Assembly (NCBI RefSeq): GCF_963082655.1
Contig: NC_081554.1
Coordinates: 60,859,373 to 60,923,372, forward strand
Direction of reading: 5' to 3'
DNA from: Stomoxys calcitrans
Taxonomy: Eukaryota > Arthropoda > Insecta > Diptera > Muscidae
Length of the DNA: 64,000 nt
Shown: positions 35,801 to 46,345 of the stretch, piece by piece
How the letters are laid out: each line of letters opens with the position of its first letter
Position numbering within the stretch: position 1 is the stretch's first letter
Translations under genes and position numbers: made by a program
Notes under the pieces: generated by a model
Databases searched by the model: none
The model's input: the letters and a program-made list of their open reading frames with translations, nothing else
What the model was told of the DNA's origin: nothing

Positions 35801-37247
35801 ACTAGCCGAACCGGGCCCGCTCCGCTGCGCCTTCTTTAACTCTCTAATATCTTTTTAGTGTGGGGACACTTCGCCCTGAATGCGGATATAGAATTCATGC
35901 CACGAATTCGTGAACGCGTTCGTCAAATAACCCATTTGACGTATCTTTAGGAGGAAAAGCGTCACCTAGACTTGAACGCAAAGTACCCGGTTCCGCTGGG
36001 TACATCGACCCAAATTTTAATATCATATTCGTGTTCTGGTCTCCTATACCTTTCATTTGATACCCTTATTGTGCCCATCGGACCACTTTTGTATATGGGT
36101 GGCCTTTTTGGGGTAGGGGGGGGGGGGGGGGGGGGGAGAGGGGGTCCACCTTTAAGATAATCGGTTCAGCCAAGTATCAAATAGTCATAATGGGACTAAT
36201 GGCGCTTTTTAGTTGAGGCGTGACCCCCTATACTTCGATCTGATTTTGTGTGCCAGATGCGAAATCTACTCCCGATTACCTTTCATTTGAGCCCCATGTT
36301 AAAATGAAAGTCAAATGTCAGTTTGGGGGAGTTTTGGGGTTGGGGCGGCCCTAGGGGTACTTAGACTAAAATGTTAATACCATATTAGTATTCTACTCTT
36401 CAATACCATTCATTTGATACCTATATTGTCACGATCGGTCCACCTTTGATGTTGGATTGTATTTTTGACATAAGGGGGTGAGTCAGTCCCACTTCCGATA
36501 CCGAAAAATTATATAGCCTATGTTTCCTTCCAGACCAACCTACACAAAATGCGAAAATTTCGAGAAAATCTGTTCTGCCATTTTTTAGTCTTTACGGAAC
36601 AAACAACTCGAGTCCCATATATCCGTGATTGGCTAATGTGACCATTTTGGGCGTTTTCGTGGGGTTGGGGTGACACCCTATACTTCGACATGAATTTCTA
36701 TGCCAGATTTGTAATCTACTCCCGCATACTTTTCATTTAATACCCAAATTGTCCTTATCGGTCCACTTTTTATTTTGGATGGTGTTTTTGGGGTAACGGT
36801 GGAGGGTCCGTCCCCTTCCGTTATCAATAAATTATAAATCCTATTTCTACTTCCAGGCCATATTCGTCATCTACTCCTAAATACTTTTCATTTGAGTCCC
36901 ATATTGTCATGATCGTCAAATAAACCTATTTTAAGGGTTTTGGGGCTGGGGCGGACCCCCAGGTACTTGGACCCAACTTTTATTGTGAAATTTGTACTCT
37001 ACTCTTGAATACCTTTCATTTGAATGTCATATTGTTATTTTTGTTATTTTTGGGTAGTACTTTTGGGGTAATGGGGGAGGGTCCGCCCCCCTCCCGATAT
37101 CAAAAAATTATAAAGCCTATGTTTCCTTCTAGACCTACCTACACAATCTGTGAAAATTTCAAGGTAATCGTTTCAGCCGTTTTTGAGTCTATACGGATCA
37201 AACAAACAAACCGACAAAAAATAAAAATTGAATTTTATATATAAGAA
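35801..37247 (+). mobile_element. TR125-type element, both ends present
   Basis: Starts ACTAGCCGAACCGGGCCCGC and GGGGACACTTCGCCCTGAAT. The internal repeats are a diverged subtype (CCTTTCATTTGATACCC, CACGATCGGTCCACC), with the 3' block TATGTTTCCTTCCAGACC appearing both at ~36520 and ~37120. Ends AACAAACAAACCGACAAA and TTTTATATATAAG. It contains a 21-base G run. Inserted in the core of the mini-me split at 34663/37248. Confidence 0.65.
36116..36136 (+). repeat. Poly(G) run, 21 G
   Basis: Uninterrupted G tract within a TR125 repeat, where other copies have short GGGGTGGGG blocks. Length is prone to sequencing and assembly error. Confidence 0.85.
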
Positions 37248-37335
37248 TATGGGGTCTTGGACGAATATTTCGAGGTGTTACAAACGGAATGACTAGATTA
37301 GTATACCCCCATCCTATGTAGGTGGGTGTTAAAAC
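37248..37335 (-). mobile_element. Mini-me-like element, 5' end of the split copy
   Basis: Reversed 5' end: ATATGGGGTCTTGGACGAA, CGAGGTGTTACAAACGGAAT, ATACCCCCATCCTATGTAGG and TGGGTGTTAA. It continues exactly where 34663 stops in the (TA)n tract. Confidence 0.75.
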
Positions 37336-37379
37336 TGATGCGGCACAAGAATAACTTTCTTCAAAATTTTCAGGGAACA

Positions 37380-37582
37380 ATCCAATAGAGAACAAGGACA
37401 AACTTCTCAAATATCATTGACTTCTTTCCGATTCAAGTTTAAGCTCAATGATAAGAGACCTCCTTTTTATAGTCGAGTCCAAACGAGGTGTTGCATTGCG
37501 ACACCGCTCTTGGGGAAAAGTTTTTATATGGCATAGTACCACACAAATGTCGCTAGTATTAGGAGTAATCCCTGCTAAAATT
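37380..37582 (-). mobile_element. tRNA-headed SINE, 3' part (split copy)
   Basis: Reverse of the SINE body: TCCGATTCAAGTTTAAGCTC, GAGACCTCCTTTTTATAG, GGTGTTGCATTGCGACACC, ATATGGCATAGTACC, ending ATCCCTGCTAAAATT. A mini-me follows, and the SINE head resumes at 38989. Confidence 0.75.
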
Positions 37583-38988
37583 TTATACCCACCACCATAG
37601 GTTGGGGGTATACTAATCTAGTCATTCCGTTTGTAACACCTCGAAATATTGTTCTGGGATCCTATAAAGTATATATGTTCTTGATCGTCTCGACAATCTG
37701 ATTCGAACCAGCCATGTCCGTCCGTCCGTTTGTCCGTCTGTCGATATCACGATAGCGGTCGAACGCGTAAAGCTAGCCACTTGAAATTTTGCACGGATAC
37801 TTATCTAGCCATGTCCGTCCGTCTGTCCGTCCGTCCGTCTGCTTGTCGAAAGACGCTTACTTCCGAAGAAAAAAGCTAGCCGCTTGAAATTTTGCACAAA
37901 CACTTCTTATTAGTGTAGGTCGGTTGGTATTGTAAATGGGCCATATCGGTCCACGTTTTGATATAGCTGCCATATAAACCGATCTTGGGTCTTGACTTCT
38001 TGAGCCTCTAGAGTCCGCAATTCTTATCCGATTGGAATGAAATTTTGCACGACGTGGTTTGTTTTGATATCCAACAACTGTACCAAGTATGGTTAAAATC
38101 GCTTTATAACCGGATATAGCTGCCAAATAAACCGATCTTGGGTCTTGACTTCTTGAGCCTCCAGAGTGCGCAATTCGTATCCGATTGAAATGAAAGTTTG
38201 CACGACGTGTTTTATTATGATATCCAACAACTGTGCCAAGTATGGTCCAAATCGGTTTATAACCAGATATAGCTGCCATATAAACCGATCTTGGGTCTTG
38301 ACTTCTTGAGCCTCCACAGTGCGCAATTCTTATCCGATTGGAATGGAATTTTGCGCGTGGTGTTTTAATATCATTTCCAATAGCTGTGCCAAGTATGGTT
38401 CATATCCTGATATAGCTGTAATGTAAACAGATCTGGGGACTTGACTTCTTGAGCTTCTAGAGGGCGCAATTCCTATCCGATTTGGCTGAAATTTTGCAAG
38501 ACGTATTTTATTCTTACTTTCAACAACTGTGTCAAATAAGGTTCAAATCGGTTCATAACCTGACATAGCTGCCATATAAACCGATCTGGGATCTTGACTA
38601 CTTGAGCCTCAAGAGGTCGCACTTATTACCCGATTTGAAATTTTGTACGACGGATTCCCTCATGACCACCAACATACGTGTTTATTATGGTCTGAATCGG
38701 TCTATAGCCCGATACAGCTCCTAAATAAATCGATCTCTATATTTTACTTCTTGAGCCCCCAAAGGGCGCAATTCTTATTCGAATTGGCTGACATTTTACA
38801 CAGGTCTCCAACATGTAATTTAATTGTGGTCCAAGCCGGACCATATCTTGATATCGCTCTAATAGCAGAGCAAATCTTTTCTTATATCCTGTTTTGGCTA
38901 AGAAGAGATGTCGGGAAAAAAACTCGACAAATGGTGGAGGGTATATAAGATTCGGCCCGGCCGAACTTAGCTCGCTTTTACTTGTTTT
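37583..38988 (+). mobile_element. Full-length mini-me/DINE-1-like element with doubled core tract
   Basis: 5' TTATACCCACCACCATAGG, AAAGTATATATGTTCTTGATCG and a GTCC/GTCT tract. After GAACGCGTAAAGCTAGCCAC and TTGAAATTTTGCACGGATAC, the CTAGCCATGTCCGTCC tract occurs a second time (37802-37850), so ~90 bp is duplicated. About six central repeats of the 'GGGTCTTGACTTCTTGAGC' subtype follow, as in 17561-19216. 3': ATGGTGGAGGGTATATAAG, hairpin TTCGGCCCGGCCGAA, CTTTTACTTGTT. It lies inside a SINE. Confidence 0.8.
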
Positions 38989-39078
38989 TAATGTTCTTTG
39001 CAGGATTTGAACCGTGGCATTAGGTGTCATAGGCTGACATGCTAAACTCTGCGATTCGTTGGCTTCCTCGCTGAGGCT
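38989..39078 (-). mobile_element. tRNA-headed SINE, head (split copy)
   Basis: Reverse of the head: TTGCAGGATTTGAACC (B box with one change), GGCTGACATGCTAAACTCTGC (A-box side). Together with 37380-37582 it makes one SINE interrupted by the mini-me. Confidence 0.7.
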
Positions 39079-39429
39079 GTACACACATTTAATTTAACTA
39101 CTAGCGTTGCAACTTCTTTTTTTTATGATTTTTTCAAACGTATTTCAATGTTATGTCAACTATGTACAAATAATCTCCTGGTTGTATAGCCTTTAACTCT
39201 GAAGTAATAAAGAAAATATGCATTGCGTAATATTGTATTTTATAGATATAAATGATTGGATTTGCTTATTAACAACAACATTAATTAATAAATATGGGAT
39301 GTCAAGTAGCTTAACACTGTTTATTGTAGTTTATGACTTTTTTTATAGTTAATTAATATGCTGACATAATTGCATTAATTAACTTAATACGATGAGGTTT
39401 TTTGTATTCAGTACAGTTTGTAAAAAAGA
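39079..39429. other. AT-rich unique DNA, nothing recognised
   Basis: Very AT-rich (TTAATTAATAAAT-like). No gene or repeat family recognised. Confidence 0.4.
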
Positions 39430-40297
39430 TAGTAAAAAGGCATTAAGTTTGGCCGGGCCGAACTTTGGATACCCACCACCTCGGATATATATTTTAACTG
39501 CGTTATGGCCCGATCTCCACCAAATTAAGACTATGTAGGGGTCTAAAACAAACTAGTTGCTTAAAATTCATTGCTTCACAAATACGGCTTTTATGGGCCT
39601 TAAAGCTTAATAAATATAGACCAATCTGAACAATATTGACACAACCCACTATGTGAAACTATAGCAAAATTCGAGAAATAAACCTGCTTTTATTGACCAA
39701 AGAACTTTAAACAGGAGATCGGTATATATGGCAGCTATATCCAAATATAGCCCGACTTTGACCATACTCGGTTCGTATGTGGAAAAGCTTAACACCACTC
39801 TTTGTGCTAAATTTCAGCGAAATCGGTAAGCAAATTCATTTTTTATGGGCCTGAAACCTTACATCGGAAGATCGGTATGTATGGCAGTTACATCCAAGTC
39901 TGGACCGATCGGGGCCATATTGAACAAGGATGTCGGGGAGATTTACATAACTTGTTATGCCACATTTCGGCGAAATTGGACAATTAAAACACCTGTTAAG
40001 GGCTCACGAGCTCTAATTGAGAGATCGGTCTGTTTAGACAGTTATAATGAAATATAGGCTTATATTAACCATACTCGGTATGAACTAGTTGTGCATAATT
40101 TAAGTAAAATAATATATAAATTAATAAATTCACTATTTATAGGCATAATACTTTAAATTTGGAGGTCGTTATATAGTGCAGCACAACACAACTCACTGTT
40201 TCACATTTCAACGAAATCGGAAAATAAATGTGACTTAAATGAGCCAAAGACCTTAAATTGATAAAGATAGGTAAATATGGGGGCTATATCAAGATAC
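39430..40297 (-). mobile_element. Mini-me-like element, 3' portion
   Basis: Reversed 3' end (AAGTTTGGCCGGGCCGAACTT, ACCCACCACCTCGG), then about five diverged central repeats up to GGGGGCTATATCAAGATAC. There it is cut by a LINE RT fragment; in intact copies this motif comes just before the core. Confidence 0.7.
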
Positions 40298-40752
40298 AAC
40301 AAGGCAGCAGGAGCAGACGGGTTACCCGCTGAACTATTTAAGATCGGGAGCGACACTTTGATAAAGCATATACATCACATCGGCTGCGCAATTTGGCTGG
40401 AAGAACGCATACCCAATGATTGGAACCTCAGCATACTATGTCCCGCGCACAAGAGAGGAGAAAAGACTGAATGTGGCAATTACAGAGGAATAAGTCTCCT
40501 CCCTATCACATACAAGATACTCTTGATCGTACTGTGTGAAAGATTTAAACCTAAAGTCAATGAGATAATTAGGCCCTACCAATGCGGCTTTAGACCTGGT
40601 AAATCCACCATGGACCAGATATTCACACTGCGCCAAATCCTGGAAAAGACCAAAGAAGGACAAATCAACACCTACCATCTCTTTGTTGACTACAAAGCCG
40701 GTCACCGGAAGTTGTAGCTGCAGCCTTTGAAAGAATCGATAGAGAGTCAGTG
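40298..40752 (+). pseudogene. Non-LTR retrotransposon reverse transcriptase fragment
   Basis: N-terminal RT (fingers to palm motif A): KAAGADGLPAELFKIG, WLEERIPNDWNLSILCP, GNYRGISLLPITYKILL, then YQCGFRPGKSTMDQIFTLRQ and HLFVDYKA. These are RT blocks 0-3, with FVDYKA as the start of the motif holding the first catalytic Asp. After KA a ~22-bp insertion causes a frameshift and stop at 40717; the frame then resumes as AFERIDRES up to ~40752, where the mariner relic begins. No start, endonuclease or YxDD motif is present. The family differs from the RT at 15.3-16.1 kb; the clade is not certain. Confidence 0.8.
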
Positions 40753-40756
40753 AAAA

Positions 40757-41203
40757 TGGGTCTCAATCTTACGATAGGTCACATGACGATCTCGCAATAT
40801 TAGTTGGCGCTCAGCATCAATGATTTTTGTAACGACAACTGATTTTGTACGTTTTGGATGGAACTACGACCTCGGTTGAATTCACCTTACCATCGATAAA
40901 CACTGGTCCTTGATGGAGCTTCATCGCCATAAATTGAATTAAGTTCATCGATGCACTGTTATTGAGTTAATCCACGTCGAAAGTTGTTAAAAAAAATCGC
41001 ACGAAATTGTTCACGATTAAATTCCATTTTTTCTGCGAGATGAATCTTTTAAGTTACAGTAAACAACACAAAAAGCGCTCGTATGTCAAAACGTTCTGAG
41101 TACGTATAACCTGAAAAATGTCAAGCTTTACGATAGAGCTGTCAGTTGGCAGATTGCAACACAAGGGTTGTCCAATTCCGAAATATAAAAGGCAAACCTC
41201 GTA
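40757..41203 (-). pseudogene. Mariner-like transposase, 5' half with TIR
   Basis: TIR TACGAGGTTTGCCTTTTATA (ending at 41203) matches, inverted, the TIR at 63540. After ~170 bp of leader an ATG at 41028 opens MEFNREQFRAIFF, then NNFRRGLTQ, a stop, QCIDELNSIYGDEAPSRTSV and YRW. This is the paired HTH (HTH_48 type) DNA-binding N-terminus of mariner transposases. Stops replace Gln after GLTQ and the residue after YRW; a frameshift follows. The catalytic domain is missing; the sequence ends at the RT relic. Confidence 0.8.
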
Positions 41204-41450
41204 ACATACGGCCAAAGTGAATATCTTGGCACTGAAGGTGTAACGACAGGTTTCCCTTAGCGCTGGGGTAAGCTCGCCGGGCCGAGGATACGTCACAGAA
41301 TTTTATTGATTGTGCGACACTAAGAGAAAGATGAGAGAGGGCAGGTTTTAAATTTAATGTTTATTGGTATGAGATGATTTAAGGCTGCTTATTTTTAGGA
41401 GAAAAATATGGAACAAATCTCTAAGGCGTTGACCCAGGCTTCCGAAACAA
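41204..41450. other. Spacer before the minisatellite
   Basis: Contains CGCTGGGGTAAGCTCGCCGG and an AG-rich segment. No gene recognised. It may belong to the same unit or element as the minisatellite. Confidence 0.35.
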
Positions 41451-42735
41451 GTGGGTAGGCATTCTTCCTGGAATGTCCTGATATTGGTGACAGAGACCTT
41501 GGTAAGTACTCTATCTCGGAGGGTTCTTCTCGGTGGGTTCACGGTGGTACTCTCGGGGATATCGCGAGTAGGGACCTTGGTAAGTACTCTACTAAGGACT
41601 CGGAAAGGGAACGGGGTTTCCTGGCTCGGCGATTGTCAATTAAAAGAGCGGAAATCAGGGGAACGTGAGGTCAATCTGTGGGAATTAGGGTTGAAGGCTA
41701 CAACGCGAGACATTAATAAGTGTTCACTCAAGGTTAAGGAGGAAAATTACGGCAACAGATCTAAGTAAGTACTCAAGCCAGGACAATGAAGAAACTGAGG
41801 CAAGAGACCTTATTAAAAACTCAAGCAAGGACAATGAGAGAAACTACGGCAAGAGACCTTAATGAGTACTCAAGCAAGGACAAGGAGGAAAACTACGGCA
41901 AGAGACCTTAGTAAGTACTCAAGCCAGGACAATGATGAAAACTACGGTAAGAGACATTAGTAAGTACTTAAGCAAGGATAATGCGGGAAACCACGGCAAG
42001 GATTCTACAGGATAGTCAGGAGACGGTGGTAAGTATTCCCGTAAGGATATGCCAGAATTCTGCAGCATAGCCAGGAGACCGTGGTAAGCACTCCCGCCAG
42101 GACTTACAAGGATTCTACAGGATAGGCAGGAGACCGTGGTAGATGCTCCCGTATAGATACGCAAGGATTCTACAGGATAGATAGGAGACCGTGGTAAGTA
42201 CTACAGTAAGGATTCTACAGGATAGACAGGAGACCGTGGTAAGTACTCCCTCCAGGATATGCTAGGATTCTACAGGAAATCCAGGAGACCATGGTAAGTA
42301 CTCCCGTCAGGATATGCTAGGATTCTATAGGATAGACAGGAGACTGTGGTAAGTACTCCAGCCAGGATATGCAAGGATTCTACAGGTTAGACAGGGACCG
42401 TGGTATGTACTCCCGCCAGGATAGGCAGGAGACCGTGGTAGATGCTCCCGTAAGAATACGCTAGGATTCTAAAGGATAGAAAGGAAAGTGGAAAGTACTT
42501 CCGCCAGGATATGCAAGGATTCTACAGAATAGATAGGAGACCGTGGTAAGTACTACCGTTAGGATACGCAGGAATTCTACAGGATGGACAGGAGATCGTG
42601 GTAAGTACTACCGTAAGGATACGAAAGGATTCAACAGGATAGACGGGAATCCGTGGTAAGTACTCCCGCCAGGATATGCAATGATTCTGCAGGATGGGCA
42701 GGAGACCGTGGCAAGTACTCCAATCAGCATAAGGA
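41451..42735 (+). repeat. Minisatellite, ~50-56-bp units carrying GGTAAGTACT
   Basis: About 20 degenerate units. Early units (to ~42000) have CAAGAGACCTTAGTAAGTAC and CAAGCCAGGACAATGA at ~48-50-bp spacing; later units have AAGGATTCTACAGGATAGAC, AGGAGACCGTGGTAAGTACT and CCCGCCAGGATATGC at ~53-57 bp. Most units hold GTAAGTACT. GC and G content are higher than in the surroundings. The 105-codon open frame at 41451-41768 covers the first, irregular units and has no recognised domain; I do not call it a gene. Confidence 0.75.
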
Positions 42736-42739
42736 AAGC

Positions 42740-44222
42740 ATCAAAGGCTACGTGGGAAATTTCATCAAAATCGGTTCAAATTTAGATATAGCTCCCATAT
42801 AAATGTATCGGCCGATTTGCACTTAAAATGGCCGTAGTAAGTACAACTTTCAACCGATCTGCACAAAATTTGACATGGATTGTTTTGTTACTAATTTTAA
42901 CATAACTGAAAAATTTCATCAAAATCGGTTCAGATTTAGATATAGCTCCCATATATATGTATCGCCCGATTTGCACTTGAGTGGCTGTAGAAAGGACAAT
43001 TTTCAACCGATCTGCACAAAATTTGGCACAGATTGTTTTGTTATAGATTGTAACATATTTTCAAAATTTCATCAAAATCGGTTCAGATTTAGATATAGCT
43101 CCCATATATATGTCTCGACCGATTTGCACTTAAATGGCCCTGGTAAGGACAATTTTCAACCGATCTGCACAAAATTTGGCACGGATTGTTCTGTTAACGA
43201 TTGTAACATATCTTCAAAATTTAGCCCAAATCGGTTCAGATTTAGATATAGCTCCCATATATATGTATAGGCCGATTTGCACTTAAATGATCATAGTAAG
43301 GACAATTTTCAACCGATCTGCAAAAAATTTGGCACGGATTGTTTTGTTACTAATTTTAACATAACTGTAGAATTTCATCAAAATCGGTTCAGATTTAGAT
43401 ATAGCTCCCATATATACATATCGCCCGATTTGCACTTAAATAGCCGTTGTAGCTGCAATTTTTAACCGATCTGCACAAAATTTTGCATGGACTAATTTGT
43501 TACAGATTGTAACATATTTTCAAAATTTCATCAAAATCGGTTCAGATTTCGATATAGCTCCCATATTTATGTATAGCCCGATTAGCACTATACTGACCGT
43601 AGTAACTACAATTTTCAACCGATCTACACAAAATTTGGCACGGAGTGTTTTGTTACCGATTGTAACACATTTTTGAAATTTCATCAAAATCGGTTCAGAT
43701 TTAGATATAGCTCCCATATATACGTATCGCCCGATTTCCACTTAAATGACCGTAGTAACTACAATTTTCAACCGATCTGCACAAAATTTGGCACGGATTG
43801 TTTTGTTACTGATCTGAACATACCTGCGAGATTTCATCAAAATCGGTTTAGATTTGGATATAGCTCCCATACGTACGTATCGCCCGATTCGCACTTAAAT
43901 ATTCGTTGTGGCTAAAATTTTCAACCGATCTACACAAAATTTGGCAAGGATTGTTTTGATACTGATCTTAACATATCTGCGAGATATCATCAAAATCGGT
44001 TCAGATTTGGATATAGCTTTCATGTATATTTATCGCCGGATTTGCACTTATATGGCCGTAGTTACAAGAATTTTCAAACGATCTGTTTAAAAGTCGGTTC
44101 AGATTTAGATATAGCTCTCATATACATATATATTTATGTATTTCCCCAATTTATAATTGTAGGGTGGATGTAGGGTATTACATAGTCGGCTCCGCCCGAC
44201 TTTTGCTTTTCCTTACTGGTTT
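42740..44222 (+). mobile_element. Variant (type C) mini-me-like element, central repeats and 3' end
   Basis: Nine central repeats of ~154 bp: ATCAAAATCGGTTCAGATTT, AGATATAGCTCCCATATATA, CGCCCGATTTGCACTTAAAT, CAATTTTCAACCGATCTGCA, AAATTTGGCACGGATTG. The 3' end is TAGGGTATTACATAGTCGG with hairpin AGTCGGCTCCGCCCGACT (44184-44201) and CTTACTGGTTT. This has the same layout as other mini-me 3' ends but a different sequence. The 5' end is missing; the minisatellite adjoins. Confidence 0.7.
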
Positions 44223-45079
44223 TTCTTTCACTATACTGGGTAGAGTATAATACAATTGAAGGGTCTTCATAGTTGGATATCGCTATTCATTATGCTTGTC
44301 CTTTATTACCTTTGGAAATTTTATATATATAACTAAAATAAAGAAGCTCGCTGGTGTTACGGAATTAAATCAATAATGTTGCATTCTTTGTGGATTCTTT
44401 GAGGATTTAATTTTATTTCAGCCAGCCTTTTTAACTCCTACCATTAGTTTTGTCTCATTTGAAGTGGTATAGAATTCCTATTTTTTGCACTTTTAGAAAT
44501 GCAACTCATTATGGCTTTCTCATAAAGCCAATGAATATTTTTTAACAAACCCCAAAGGAGCATTCATTGGCTTTTACTAGTCGCCTCCACATCAATAAAT
44601 TTTAATTAGTTGATGTGTGTGTGTGTTTTTTTTTACTATAAAACAAAACAAAAAATATCCATAAGTTTAAATTAAATTAAAATTGCTTTCTATAAATGCA
44701 GCCGAATTTATTATTCATAAAGTCTGAACCCCTTTTGATTCATGACTAATGAATTGAAAATTACAAAATTAATTTAAAATTCATTTAGTTTTACATAGGC
44801 CTGTAAATACATAAATATACAAATATTCAATTTCCAATTCATATGTTCATTTTCTGGTTGCTTGTTTTCGGTCAATAAGTGGATGAGGGTCAAATATGAG
44901 CAACAATTTGAATTATTTTTGTGGTAACTGCTGATGGAATGGTACACTAAATGGTCAAGCAAATGCTTAACATTTTAAAAGTCAATTAGATGTAGTTCAA
45001 AAGGTTATTTAATTAAAACTAAACAATGTCATTATAATTTATTTAGTTTTTCAATAGAAAGTTTTTAGTTTTAGAGTAA
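44223..45079. other. AT-rich unique DNA, nothing recognised
   Basis: Very AT-rich, with a (TG)n run at about 44610-44624. No coding frame or repeat family recognised. Confidence 0.4.
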
Positions 45080-45972
45080 AAAGAAGTGGAGGCCTGCTAA
45101 GTTCGGCCGAAATGACTTATTAAAATATATTTGAGCTATATCATTTATTGGTCGATATGAATCGTACTTGTCACGCCGTTAAAGTCATAGGAAAATATCA
45201 TCTCCAAAATTTTAAGCAAATTGAGTAACAATTGCGCGCTCAAGATGCTCAGAAATCGGTTTATATGGCAGCTATATAAGGTTATTAACCGATTTAGACC
45301 ATACTTAACTGTGTCAAGTATGGTCTAAATCGGTTAATAGCTTTATATAGCTGCCATATAAAACGATTTCTGAGCATATTGAGGTTGGAAGTCATACCAA
45401 ATGGCATATGCAACATAACAGTGCAATTGGTTATGAAGTGCGCCTTCCAGGACGCAAGAAGTCAAATCACGAGATCGATTTATATAGCGGCTATAACAGG
45501 TTATAGACTGAATTGGACCATACTTGACACAGTTGCTGGAAGTCATACCAAAACGATGTGTGCAAAATTTCAGACATATCGGATTACACTCAAGAAGTGT
45601 AATCGGGAGATCAGCTATATAAGGTTATGAACTGATTTAGACCATACTTGACATATACATTTCAGCCTAATCGGATTAGAATTGCACCCTGTAGAAGCTA
45701 AAGCTTTATCAAAACATGAACTGATTGGGCCCATTTACAATCCACACCGATCTCCACTAATTCAAAGTATTTGTGCAAAATTTCAAGCACCTAGCTTTAC
45801 TTCTTCGAAAGTAAGCGTGCTTTCGACAGACGAACGGACATGTCCAGATCGGCTTAGAATGTCTTGACGATCAAGAATATATAAAGTTTATGGGGCCTTA
45901 GATGAATACTTTAAGGTGTTACAAACGGAATGACGAAACTAGTGTAGCCTCATTCTATGGTGCAGGGTATAA
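45080..45972 (-). mobile_element. Mini-me-like element, complete but diverged, with a 63-bp-arm hairpin
   Basis: Reversed 3' end (CTGCTAAGTTCGGCCG) at the left; at the right the reversed core GACGATCAAGAATATATAAAG and 5' end TAGCCTCATTCTATGGTGC, AGGGTATAA. About five central repeats. Within it 45245-45307 and 45316-45377 are inverted copies with an 8-base loop. Confidence 0.7.
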
Positions 45973-46079
45973 TAAAGAAGTAAATCCAAAAAATCGGAAG
46001 GAAGATGGTCTATCCGCCAAAGTTTCAGCCTTTACTGTTTGGTTGTGAAATCAAAGGACTCACTGTCTCAGTGTTACTG

Positions 46080-46345
46080 TTAGTATGGGAGCTATATCCA
46101 ATAGGCTTCGTCTCTAGGCCGAAAAACTTGCCTGTACCAAATATGAAGACGATTGGACGAAAATTGGAAGCGCATTTATTGACCCATCTTGCAAAAATTT
46201 TGCAAAACGCTTTCGTCGACGACTGCCACAGTATCTGAGGAGCTTGCTCGAAATCGGATCAGATTTAGATATAGCTATCATACATATATTCTTCCGATTT
46301 TGAGAAATATTGCAAAAAAAAAGTTCATTTGTTCACCGATTCTGC
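46080..46345 (+). mobile_element. Type C mini-me-like central-repeat fragment
   Basis: AAAATTTTGCAAAACGCTTTCG, TCGACGACTGCCACAGTATC, TCGGATCAGATTTAGATATAG and CGATTTTGAGAAATATTGCA match 61720-61855. No ends. Cut by LINE B at 46346. The stretch 45973-46079 before it is unassigned. Confidence 0.6.

Noticed and set aside
38093..38326. Long - strand frames at 17.6-19.2 and 37.8-38.3 kb (QDRFIWQLY repeats) as proteins
   Set aside because: They are the reverse of the mini-me central repeats, since 153 is divisible by three and frames stay open across units.
41451..41768. 105-codon open frame as a gene
   Set aside because: It overlaps the irregular start of the minisatellite and repeats ETLVSTL/GTLVSTL-like pieces; no recognised domain.
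42875..43270. 131-codon open frame repeating FRFRYSSHIYVS
   Set aside because: It is a translation of the 154-bp mini-me repeats, which happens to stay open for under three units.
42740..44222. CRISPR-like array (regular ~154-bp repeats)
   Set aside because: Eukaryotic context, degenerate repeats without constant short repeat plus unique spacers; it is a mini-me central repeat tract.
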